NCBI GenBank assembly: GCA_934047225.1
Contig: OW203983.1
Location: 38,684,310 to 38,748,309 of the forward strand
Origin: Ypsolopha sequella
Lineage: Eukaryota; Arthropoda; Insecta; Lepidoptera; Ypsolophidae
Direction of reading: 5' to 3'
DNA length: 64,000 nt
Shown: piece by piece, positions 43,964 through 51,945 of the stretch
How positions within the stretch are numbered: the stretch's first letter is position 1
Layout: each line of letters begins with the position of its first letter
Position numbers and translations under genes: made by a program
Notes under the pieces: model-generated
Databases searched by the model: none
The model's input: only the letters and a program-made list of their open reading frames with translations
What the model was told of the DNA's origin: nothing

Positions 43964-43971
43964 GTGTCGGG
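43964..43971 (+). repeat. 8-bp target duplication, right
   Basis: GTGTCGGG directly follows the GACAGCTCTG end, identical to 41604-41611. Confidence 0.92.
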
Positions 43972-44139
43972 GGTGTGCCGGAGGTGTCGACCAAGCGCAA
44001 CAAGACTGCTTCTGGTACCCATAGCCCGAGGGTCTACGTGTAGCCCTCCTCTAGGGCTACCTATCTGCGCCTCTTGGAGCCCCACGACGATGCCCTGAGC
44101 GAGGTCGCTTGGAGTTGGGACGCTGCCATCGTATCAACA

Positions 44140-44232
44140 AATGTGGCGATCTCCCATTCTCCAGTTTGGTGGTAAAGTTATATTACGGAATCCTAGGTCC
44201 ACGAGTCTGACTCACACTTGACCGGTTTTTTC
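44140..44232 (+). mobile_element. 3' end fragment of the GGGTTCCGTA-type SINE
   Basis: TACGGAATCCTAGGTCCACG, AGTCTGACTCACACTTGACC and GGTTTTTTC correspond to the 3' end at 34054-34097 with substitutions at CpG positions. Everything upstream of 44190 is uncertain. Confidence 0.65.
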
Positions 44233-44572
44233 TTCACATTGACAATATTCTTATACAAACTTTATAAGGGAAAAATAAGGGACAAGTGCGTACGTACACA
44301 TATTTTTATCATTTTTTATAAGAGGACTTTTATTTATATAAGGTGAAATTTAATCAACCGCCCGAATTCATACTGGAGACTCGGTTAGTAATCAATAATA
44401 ATGACCATGAAAGAGAAATTCGAAAAAAAAAATCTGATTCCGTACTGTCCCCTTCGTATACTGTCCAATTCGTAAGGGCACAATTGTTTTTTAAATAATG
44501 AAATAAAGGTCATTGAACTTTGTTCCTGATTACTTACTGAAAACATAAAAAAAATTGTTTCCATACGAACAG

Positions 44573-44733
44573 GGGCTCTACCGCGTAATTCTCATTTGTA
44601 TCAACTTCAAGCAAATGCATGCGAAATCCAACGCGTGCAAAAGAGATGGCATGTTAGGCGGGCGTCGTCGCACGCACGTCAAATTTCAATCTCAAGTTGA
44701 TGTTGATGAAAATGAGAATTACGCGGTAGACCC
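44573..44733. mobile_element. 161-bp MITE inserted in one arm of the fold-back
   Basis: The ends GGGCTCTACCGCGTAATTCT and AGAATTACGCGGTAGACCC are inverted repeats with one indel. Further in, CAACTTCAAGC pairs weakly with the CAAGTTGATGTTG stretch. The opposite arm of the surrounding palindrome (about 46690-46710) has no insertion at the equivalent point and so serves as an empty site. A 62-codon plus frame over this element is not a gene. The centre is CpG-rich (GGCGGGCGTCGTCGCACGCA). Confidence 0.85.
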
Positions 44734-45644
44734 ACTGGACTAGTTCAAGTGTAATTCCTATAAAAGGCAGAACGGGAGCAAAAAATTTATATTTTCGAAT
44801 TTCATCTGAGGTGTTAAACATTGTTCCTGATCACTAACCGAGTCTCCAGTATTTCGGGCGGTAGATTAAATTTCACCTTATACATATATCTAAGTACTGT
44901 GTATTATATAACTTTACATTTAAATTTTCAGTAACCGATATTATATACATAGGTATATTTATAAATATAACTAAGTACAAGTATAATTATAATGGATTTA
45001 TTTAAACATTTAAAATATTAAACTAAATGAATATAATCACTGATACTACGAGTATACTAGCTAGCTAAATATATATCCTATTAGTAAAGATTATATATTT
45101 AGTAGATATAAAAGGCAAAAACTGAAAACTGGGTTAAATCTGTGAATTATTTTTTAAACAGCCGTTTAAACGGACTTTAACGAATGGAGCAATTTAACTC
45201 TTACTTACCAGGGACGCAAATAAACTAGGCGCACAACATTGCATTTGCGTTTTGGAAAAATACTCTTGTGTCTTCGGAACTAAGTGCGTTTTTCCAATGC
45301 TACTTATTTAAGTATCGGATAAGTGCTACTTAAATTTATTGCGACTGAAATTAAAACTTAAAACTGTTGGCTTTAAAGCTATATTCGAAAATCACAGGTT
45401 ATAGGTGTTTACCGAGTGGATTAAAGCCAGGCAAACTTAGGGGACGGTTACCAAGGCGTAATGAAAACATAAAGGTGTTTTGTTTGTAGCGCTATAAATA
45501 GTGAGTCTCAAATGCTCTCTGTTTATTCTTTGTATATATAACATACCACATTTTGGGTATCATTATATTAGATGACATTTTATTTATATAGCCAGATTCA
45601 TACTGGAGACTCGGTACCAAATTCAAAACTCAGAATTCAAATTC

Positions 45645-45771
45645 AAATAGTTTATTTTGCAAAATAGGTATACAATAATACACTTTTTACACGTCTAATA
45701 AAAAATATGTAATAATAAAATAATAAATGTACATGAACTAAATTAAAGGTTTATTTAATTTATGTAGCAAG

Positions 45772-45813
<42 letters not shown>

Positions 45814-45850
45814 AAGATCAAAATGATAGGTAATAATTTATATTATACAA
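45645..45850 (+). repeat. Dispersed repeat D in the palindrome loop
   Basis: AAATAGTTTATTTTGCAAAA, TAATAAATGTACATGAACTA, AAAGGTTTATTTAATTTATG, TAGCAAGCAATATATA and AAAATGATAGGTAA are found reversed at 49995-50165. An (AT)n run (45773-45807) lies inside; the partner has only a short one. Confidence 0.8.
45773..45807. repeat. (AT)n microsatellite
   Basis: About 17 uninterrupted AT units followed by GTGTGT, inside dispersed repeat D. Confidence 0.95.
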
Positions 45851-46881
45851 GGTGAAAAAAGGTATAACATACCCCATAATGTGGTATGTTATATATACAA
45901 ATAATAAACAGAGAGCATTTGAGACTCACTATTTATAGCGCTACAAACAAAACACCTTTATGTTTTCATTACGCCTTGGTAACCGTCCCCTAAGTTTGCC
46001 TGGCTTTAATCCACTCCCTAAACACCTATAACCTGTGATTTTCGAATATAGCTTTAAAGCCAAAAGTTTTAAGTTTTAATTTCAGTCGCAATAAATTTAA
46101 GTAGCACTTATCCAATACTTAAATAAGTAGCATTGGAAAAACGCACTTAGCTCCGAAGACACAAGAGTATTTTTCCAAAAAGCAAATACAATCTTGTGCG
46201 CCTAGTTTCTTTGCGTCCCTGGTAAGTAAGAGTTAAATTGCTCCATTCGTTAAAGTCAGTTTAAACGGCTGTTAAAAAAATAATTCACAGATTTAACCCA
46301 GTTTTCAGTTTTTACCTTTTATATCTACTAAATATATAATCTTTACTAATAGGATATATATTTAGCTAGCTAGTATACTCGTAGTATCAGCGATTATATT
46401 TATTGAGTTTAGTATTTTAAATGTTTAAATGAATTCATTATAATTATACTCGTACTTAGTTATATTTATAAATATACCTATGTATATAATATCGGTTACT
46501 GAAAATTTAAATGTAAAGTAATATAATACACAGTACTTAGATATATGTATAAGGTGAAATTTGATCTACCACCCGAATTCATACTGGAGACTCGGTTAGT
46601 GATCACGATCAGGAACAATGTTTAACACCGCAGATGAAATTCGAAAAAATAAATTTTTTGCTCCCGTTCTGCCTTTTATACTTGAACTAGTCCAATTCTT
46701 ATGGAAACAATTTTTTTTATGGTTTCGAAAAAAAGTGATAATTGAACCTTGTTCTTGACCACTACCCGAGTCTCCAATATGAATTCGGGCGGTTAAATAA
46801 ATTTCACCTTATATTATTTCCATACATATTCAATTTGCGTTTAATTCTAAATTCAAATGCGATAACAAACCTATTATTCTA

Positions 46882-46905
46882 ACTAGCCTTTCGCCGGCGC
46901 ACGAA
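46882..46905 (-). mobile_element. Helitron-like 3' end
   Basis: On the minus strand it reads GTGCGCCGGCGAAAGGCTAGT, a GC palindrome followed by CTAGT, as in the ends at 9070, 25439 and 52732. Only the 3' end is recognised. Confidence 0.55.
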
Positions 46906-47161
46906 GGTGAAACATCCATAAAAGCTGGTCGAAACCTAAAAACGTAAAAATTCTCGAAACACGTAAAAAATAATTTAAATTACTACCTGAATAAACAATG
47001 AAAAGGTTCACAGCAATTAGGGCTACCTGAAAAACGGGTTGTCATTTTTACATCAGTCCAAAGTTGAACTTGTTCAAAATTGGATGTGTTTACGACAATT
47101 TTAAGTCTTGCGTTTATTAATTTCTTACTCGGAAGTTTTAGTGAAAATTTGTGTTTTTGCG

Positions 47162-48343
47162 ATGGATTCTACTCCAAAAGGTAATTATCTATTTTTTATT
47201 ATTTATTTTAGATACTTAATAAATTTTTTTTAAACATTAATGCCACTAAAACGTCGTGAAAATTATTTTTTTCTGCTTAGTAATTTTCATGAAATGATAA
47301 AGTTGAATTTCCTGGCACATCCGGCTTTAATGTTAACATTGTTACAAAAATTAATCATTAGTCTTGCTAAAACCACTGAAAATTTTCCCGTCCGAAACCG
47401 TCGCCTTAAAAAAATTTTTATTTTATTAGTCATGTTTGCAAATTTTTGTTTTTTAATTGTTTTAGGATCAACTAACGAAGAAGCCTGTTTTAGCAGATAC
47501 ACTCTTATCAGCTATTATAGAGAGTATGCTTCTCGATAGCATCACGAAAAACGGACATACTTGCAAGAAAAGATGAAAAATGCTCTACGTGTCACCGATT
47601 TTTCACACGAAACCAAGTGGTTGTTAACAAGATTAGTGTCAGATTACAACACCAAACTCCAACAAGCACATGACAATTTTACAGGGTGCGCCGACAAAAA
47701 CAAAAATTGGTTCAATGCCTATGTTACTTTCCCTGTTGTGCATTCAGCCCGCAACCAAGGAGGTGGCCGACCTTCCAAGAAGTTTGAAGAAACCAGTGAT
47801 CGCTCAAAGATTTTTGGGAAAAACTTGGTCTACATAATATAGACAAACCAAGGCAGGGTGGAGGGGTGTCTACAGATGGAAACACGGCTTGAAATATGTT
47901 TCAGCATGCAGAGGAAATAACTGAAATATCTAGTATCAGCCTGAATCTCTTAAATCGGCTTCATTCAATTTTGAAGTTCATGGCAAGTGGATATAAAATA
48001 AATGCTGCCAAATTTAAGATTTTCTGCTTGAAAACAGCATGTACTTTTGTGTTCCATTATCCATGGTTTAATATGCCTACGACGTTCCACAAAATACTGT
48101 TCTATGGCTTAAGGATAATTGAAACTTCGGAAGTAGCTATTGCTCAAAAGAGCAGAAACAAAGATGTGAGAAAATACAGGGAGCAATTTTCCAATTTTTT
48201 TTTCGAAAGCAGTGTATGGTAGACACGTATCAAAGACTAATGGTGTCATCTGACCCTTTTATAAGTGATCTGAGAAAACTTTTCTACCTTTGTTTCAAAG
48301 TGTGTTAAATTTATTAGAGGATCCTGAAATTGACACTGTATAA
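47162..48343 (+). pseudogene. Transib (RAG1-related) transposase, internally deleted and decayed
   Basis: Exon 1 (47162-47180) encodes MDSTPK and ends at a GT donor. A 285-bp intron ends TTGTTTTAG at 47465, and splicing restores the frame with G|GA. The following codons (GSTNEEACFSRYTLISYY...) are interrupted by a TAG at 47537-47539, then continue LQEKMKNALRVTDFS, VSDYNTKLQQAHDNFTGC and GRPSKKFEETSDRSK up to about 47817. The catalytic middle is absent. From about 47855 the C-terminal part follows: GGGVSTDGNTA, a TGA, then NLLNRLHSILKFMASGYKIN, FHYPWFNMPTTFHKILFYG, QKSRNKDVRKYREQF. After a frameshift comes QRLMVSSDPFISDLRKL; after another, SVLNLLEDPEIDTV and TAA. This order (GNTARRFF-like, YPWY.MP..VHK.LIHG-like, RNKD..RYRE, SSDP.IS.LRK) is what I know of the C-terminus of Transib transposases. 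No CACAATG-like terminal repeats were found nearby. The enzyme cannot be active. Confidence 0.78.
47181..47465 (+). other. Predicted intron in the Transib relic
   Basis: GTAATT donor and a T-rich tract ending in TTTTAG acceptor; the phase on both sides is consistent (6 codons plus one base before, two bases after). Antiparallel open frames of 99 and 71 codons here come from this intron. Confidence 0.6.
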
Positions 48344-48789
48344 TAAACTAAACACAATTATATATATTTTTTGATTATGAAAGACTTGCATTTCATTTTT
48401 GTATATTATTTATCTGTATGAAATTAAGGGGGAAGGGAGTTAGTGTAAGAGAAAGGAGGGGATAGTTATTTTTTAACACTATTAGGTATATTTTTAGATC
48501 CATATGAATTGTTACCCAAAAGCTAACCACCCCAGCTCATTTTTGACCTATTTTAGCAGAGGTAAAAGGATATTTTGTATTTTTCTCTGCCCACACTATC
48601 CCTCTATCCCTATAATTGGACCAGGAACAATCTTTCACCCAACCTATGACAAATTTGAAAAAAATAGGTTTTGGCCAGCTTTTTTGGATTTTTCACCTCT
48701 GTGCGGCGGCTCCGCCCGTGTTTATTCAATATTTGCCCTGTTTTCGGCTTTGCGGTTATTTTATCAACACCCCGTATCTATCCTAATTA
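48344..48789. other. No recognised feature; probable Transib 3' flank
   Basis: A plus frame of 97 codons (48504-48797) contains no recognised motif. A terminal repeat for the Transib element was searched for here and not found. Confidence 0.45.
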
Positions 48790-49098
48790 TAATATAGTAG
48801 TAAAGATGTCGCTGCTACATTGAATATTTTCGCGTAATTTAAATGAAATGGGTTACAATATTATTATTTGTATTGTACTCAGGCCAAAACTACAGTTTTT
48901 AAATATTTGTTTCTGTCTATTTGTCTGTCTGTATGTATGTTCCGTTTTAACTCAAGAACTACTCAACGGATTTAGATGCGGTTTTCTTTATTATCATCGT
49001 AGTGACCCTGGTCAACATATAGGCTATAAGGAGTGTTGATAAAATGACCACCAAGCCGAAAACAGGGTAAAGATTGAATAAACGCAGGTGGAGCAGTG
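48790..49098 (+). mobile_element. Helitron-like element, plus copy, truncated
   Basis: AATGAAATGGGTTACAATAT, GTACTCAGGCCAAAACTAC, CTGTCTGTATGTATGTTCCG, AACTCAAGAACTACTCAACGG, GATGCGGTTTTC and GTGACCCTGGTCAACATATAGG match the element at 8724-9070 in order. The 3' end stops at CGCAGGTGGAGC without the CTAGT terminus, where the inverted copy begins. Confidence 0.78.
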
Positions 49099-49104
49099 CG
49101 CGAA

Positions 49105-49300
49105 AAGTAAGAAGCTTGTATGTTGACCAGGGTCACTGCGATGATAATAAAAAACTGCATCCAAATCCGCTGAGTAGTTTCCGAGTTAAAACGGAACACA
49201 ATATTATATACAGACAGACAGACAAAAATTCAAAAAATATACTTTTGACCTTAGCACAACACTTACGAGTAAGTCTTATAACCAATTTCGTTTAAAATTT
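49105..49300 (-). mobile_element. Helitron-like element, inverted copy
   Basis: On the minus strand the order is AACGAAATTGGTTATAAGAC, GTGTTGTGCTAAGGTCAAAAG, TGTCTGTCTGTCTG, GTGTTCCGTTTTAACTCGG, AACTACTCAGCGGATTTGG, ATGCAGTTTTTTATTATC and GTGACCCTGGTCAACATAC. It lies tail to tail with the copy at 48790-49098, and the two can form a hairpin of about 170 bp per arm. Confidence 0.78.
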
Positions 49301-49434
49301 CACTATAGAATTTTGTGCAACTGTAGCATAATTTGAGATATTGGGGCACGAGTGCTTCTAAATTCGTAGCGGGGGCAATGAGTCCTGCACTGACTCTCCA
49401 GGATTGTGAGTGTTGTGCACTTCGCCCCAGTCAG

Positions 49435-49613
49435 CTAGCTCAGCCAGGACAGCTCCTTGAAGTAGAGCCGAACGGCTTCAGTTTGCTGGAATAAAATCTG
49501 GTCCAGAGAAGGGAAGGTGGAGCTCGTTGCGATACTAGCTCTACGTCTCATATCCTCGGTGGCGGGGCAGTGAAGCAGCACATGCTCCACCGTCTCGCCC
49601 TCGCCTAAGCACC
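49435..49613 (-). pseudogene. Non-LTR retrotransposon polymerase C-terminus with zinc motif
   Basis: The minus strand encodes GCLGEGETVEHVLLHCPATE, then DMRRRASIATSSTFPSLDQI, LFQQTEAVRLYFKELSWLS and TAG (complement at 49435-49437). GExET..H.LL.CP is the second half of the Cx2-3C...H...C motif seen at the C-terminus of many non-LTR polymerases. It has no internal stop over 58 codons but lacks everything upstream. The composition is GC-rich compared with its flanks. It belongs to a different family from the remnants at 16868, 17644, 20681 and 28156. Confidence 0.75.
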
Positions 49614-49870
49614 CTGAATGAAGTTAGTTTCGTAATAACTTTGCACGAGTGTCCCAATGTCTAATTATGTGAAGTTGAATTCCTGCTGTCTTTTATTTTC
49701 TTATCCCTTAGTTAAAGTAGATATAAGTCATTCCTATAGTATAAGTTTTATGTAAAAAAAAAGAAGACATGATCTCGCTAAGTTTCTTGCCCTTGTTCTT
49801 AGCAAGACTAATCGAATGGGTGGAGGTAGGCATGTGTTTATATATGTATCCTATTAGTATGTAGTACATA

Positions 49871-50002
49871 TATAGGATGGGATTTGGTCGGCCGCCTGGA
49901 TTCGTGCTGAGGGCTCGGTTGGTGATCATTGAACCTTGTTCCTGGTCGCTGGCCGGGTCTCCATTATGGGTTCGGGCGTTTGATTGGATTTCATCTTGTA
50001 TA
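49871..50002. mobile_element. Short TAAGGTGAAAT-family MITE
   Basis: The ends TATAGGATGGGATTTGG and ATTTCATCTTGTATA and the internal GCCTGGATTCGTGCTGAGGG, CTCGGTTGGTGATCATTGAA, GGTCTCCATTATGGGTTCGG form a 132-bp inverted-repeat version of the MITE at 46550-46811. Many A-to-G differences run along one strand, and most of the changes are of this one kind. Confidence 0.7.
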
Positions 50003-50165
50003 ATATATATTTTACCTATCATTTTAATCGTATATATATTGCTACATAAATTAAATAAACCTTTAATCTAGTTCTAGTTCATGTACATTTAATATTTTAT
50101 TACATATATTTTTATAAGATTAAATTTTGACTTGTGCTACTTTGCAAAATAAACTATTTGAATTT
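49995..50165 (-). repeat. Dispersed repeat D, inverted copy
   Basis: Reverse complement of 45645-45850: ACCTATCATTTT, TATATATATTGCTACATAAA, TTAAATAAACCTTTAATCTA, AGTTCATGTACATTTA and CTTTGCAAAATAAACTATTTG. In both loci the repeat directly follows an end of the AAGGTGA MITE family, so the two may be parts of one element. Confidence 0.78.
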
Positions 50166-50337
50166 GCACACAATACTTTATCTACGACTATCAACAATAT
50201 CGTCTTTTCAATTAACAATTTTACGAAAATGAGAAGAAGACATTCGTTCATGAACCCCGGGTGCGCCGTTCTGGTAAATCTGACTTGAAGGCCAATCAGG
50301 ATAAAGGGGGTGTGGCTTAAGAAATAAGGTTGGGAAT

Positions 50338-50410
50338 AATTTCTCGTCTCTGTTGTTGATTGGGCCTCTAGCGGGTTTATAATAAATTGGACCATTCGCA
50401 GTACAGAATT
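50338..50410 (-). repeat. Inverted copy of the 25060-25130 segment
   Basis: TTTCTCGTCTCTGTTGTTGA, TTGGGCCTCTAGCGGG and TTATAATAAATTGGACCATTCG match the complement of 25060-25130. Confidence 0.7.
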
Positions 50411-50493
50411 GTGGTGTTATAATTTATAGTTATCTAATAGTAGATAAATTGTTTAGTGTACAGACACGACCTTTTTACTAATTTATAAATAGA

Positions 50494-50721
50494 TGTCGTC
50501 GGCACATCTTAGAATTGGGCATATCATATTTCTGTTAAAGTGTGTTAGGTTTACATGTACATAAACATAACATGCATGTAAATTTATTAACATGTAAATC
50601 TAACACGCTCCTCCTCGCCCCACTTAGCTCCACTTGATGTCGCGCCTATTTTTGATTTTTGGTGAAAGATGTTCCATTTTAAACTTTGCGATCTGCCCAA
50701 TTCTACGATCTGCCCGCGACA
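50494..50721. mobile_element. 228-bp MITE with 28-bp TIRs (TGTCG...GGCA)
   Basis: The left end, TGTCGTCGGCACATCTTAGAATTGGGCA by position 50494-50521, is matched at 24 of 28 positions by the inverted right end at 50694-50721 (GCCCAATTCTACGATCTGCC, CGCGACA). Between them lie TTAGGTTTACATGT and its inverted partner ACATGTAAATCTAACACG, so the centre is also palindromic, and a reversed AAAAATAGGCGCGACATC stretch. It shares this core with 54095-54463 and 1125-1245. Confidence 0.85.
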
Positions 50722-50880
50722 TTGATAAAATTAATAAAAACCGTAGTTACGTAACAAAATTACGAAGGAAAATCTTAATTGACAACCATCGCCTGACTCG
50801 GTAGCATATCTTTGGATGCGTTCCAGAACATCTACAACAATTAAGTAGCAAAGTATAACGTCTTGACATGGTCTCGGCCA

Positions 50881-51763
50881 ATTCGCTTAGATTAGGTGTA
50901 TTAATTCGAAAACCATTTCGAGATTTAGGTTTAATAAGCCGTATTTTAGAACTTGTGGTCTAAAAAATGATGATGATGATGAATATTTTTAACGAAAAAG
51001 CTGCAACTTCCATTTGCCTTTGTGTGACGTCACTTGAGGAATGGCTGTTTAGAAATGTGTCCTTTGCTATCAAGATACATTTATAATAATTTGCTTCCAA
51101 CTAATTTGACAGCTGGATGACAGATGAGTAGACAGACAGAGACAGACCACTTTTTTTATAAGCAATCACACATCACAATCAGCATAATATCTAAAATTCT
51201 CAAGCGACGTCATTACGGACAATTCTTTAAAAAATCATATAAATAATGGTTAGTTTATATACCAAAATAATGAAAACCATGTCCTAAAATTACGTAAATA
51301 CTCTGAAGAAAAATTTAAAAACTCTTTTAGAAATTGGGCCATGGGAATTCTTAAAAGATTTTTCAGTGAATATGCGCCATTTTAGATCAAAGTTTTCATT
51401 GTTTAATTTTTTTTTTAAGAATTTTCAGATATGGCGTCATTTGGAGCGTTTTAGGCATTATACTAATTGTGGACCTTTGCCTTGCTCATAAAAAAATGGT
51501 TTGTCACTGTCTGTCTTCCCATCTGTCAAATCAGTCATAATCAAATTATTATAAATTTATTTTGATAAAAAAAGACACATTTCTAAACAGCCTTTTCTCA
51601 AGTGACGTCACACGAAGTGAAATGGAAGTTGCAGCTTTTTTGTCTAAATATTCATCATCATCTAGATTTTTGGACCACAAGTTCTAAAATACAGCTTATT
51701 AAACCAAAACCTCGAAATTATTTTCGAATTAACACACCTTAACATAATTTAATCTAAGCGAAT
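50881..51763. repeat. 883-bp fold-back element
   Basis: The outer arms pair ATTCGCTTAGATTAGGTGTA with TTAATCTAAGCGAAT. Then AGAACTTGTGGTC pairs with GACCACAAGTTCT-like sequence, AAAAGCTGCAACTTCCAT with ATGGAAGTTGCAGCTTTTTT, TGTGTGACGTCACTTGAGGA with TCAAGTGACGTCACACG, and CTGTTTAGAAATGTGTCC with GACACATTTCTAAACAG. A weaker inner pairing (GACGTCATTACGGACAATTC with GAATTTTCAGATATGGCGTC) continues to the centre near 51330. No coding is present. Confidence 0.85.
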
Positions 51764-51767
51764 TATT

Positions 51768-51808
51768 CATCCATCCATCAGCCTAGTTCGTCCACTGCTG
51801 GACATTAA
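51768..51808 (+). repeat. Fragment of the lepidopteran interspersed repeat
   Basis: CATCCATCCATCAGCCTAGTTCGTCCACTGCTGGACAT (by position) is identical in order to the start of the copy at 17183-17222. Similarity stops abruptly at both sides. Confidence 0.75.
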
Positions 51809-51868
51809 CCTTTGTATTATGTACTATGTACGAATATGGACAATGTCCAATATTTTTCTATTATTATT

Positions 51869-51921
51869 AGAAGAAATCACTGTTAGCGAAATTGCACGTT
51901 TCGCTAAAAGTGATTTCTTCT
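51869..51921. repeat. 53-bp hairpin
   Basis: AGAAGAAATCACTGTTAGCG and CGCTAAAAGTGATTTCTTCT pair almost fully around a 10-bp centre. Outside it TATGTACTATGTACG and TTAAGTACATAATA add weaker pairing, so the whole (about 51815-51945) may be a very short MITE. Confidence 0.8.
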
Positions 51922-51945
51922 AGTCCATTAAGTACATAATATATG

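Larger units (their letters stand above)
44339..46811. mobile_element. 2.5 kb fold-back structure with TAAGGTGAAAT ends
   Basis: The outer ends are TAAGGTGAAATTTAATC and its inverted partner, ending ATTTCACCTTA, each next to TA (44337-44338, 46812-46813). Each outer ~260 bp carries the ACCGCCCGAATTCATACTGG and AGACTCGG motifs of the MITE family. Inside, a long arm (44881-45556) pairs with 45873-46549. Examples are CAGTACTTAGATATATGTAT with its complement near 44882-44900, GGTAACCGTCCCC with GGGGACGGTTACC, and GTAGCGCTATAAATAGTGAG with CTCACTATTTATAGCGCTAC. Because TAAGGTGAAAT ends recur at 44880 and 46550, the structure reads as MITE, arm, loop, inverted arm, MITE. There is no transposase. 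The loop (45557-45872) holds a TA microsatellite and a piece of another repeat. Confidence 0.88.

Noticed and set aside
45773..45807. TATA-rich promoter
   Set aside because: It is a simple (AT)n microsatellite in a repeat loop, with no gene downstream.
47240..47502. Antiparallel open frames of 99 and 71 codons
   Set aside because: They lie mostly in the predicted intron of the Transib relic.
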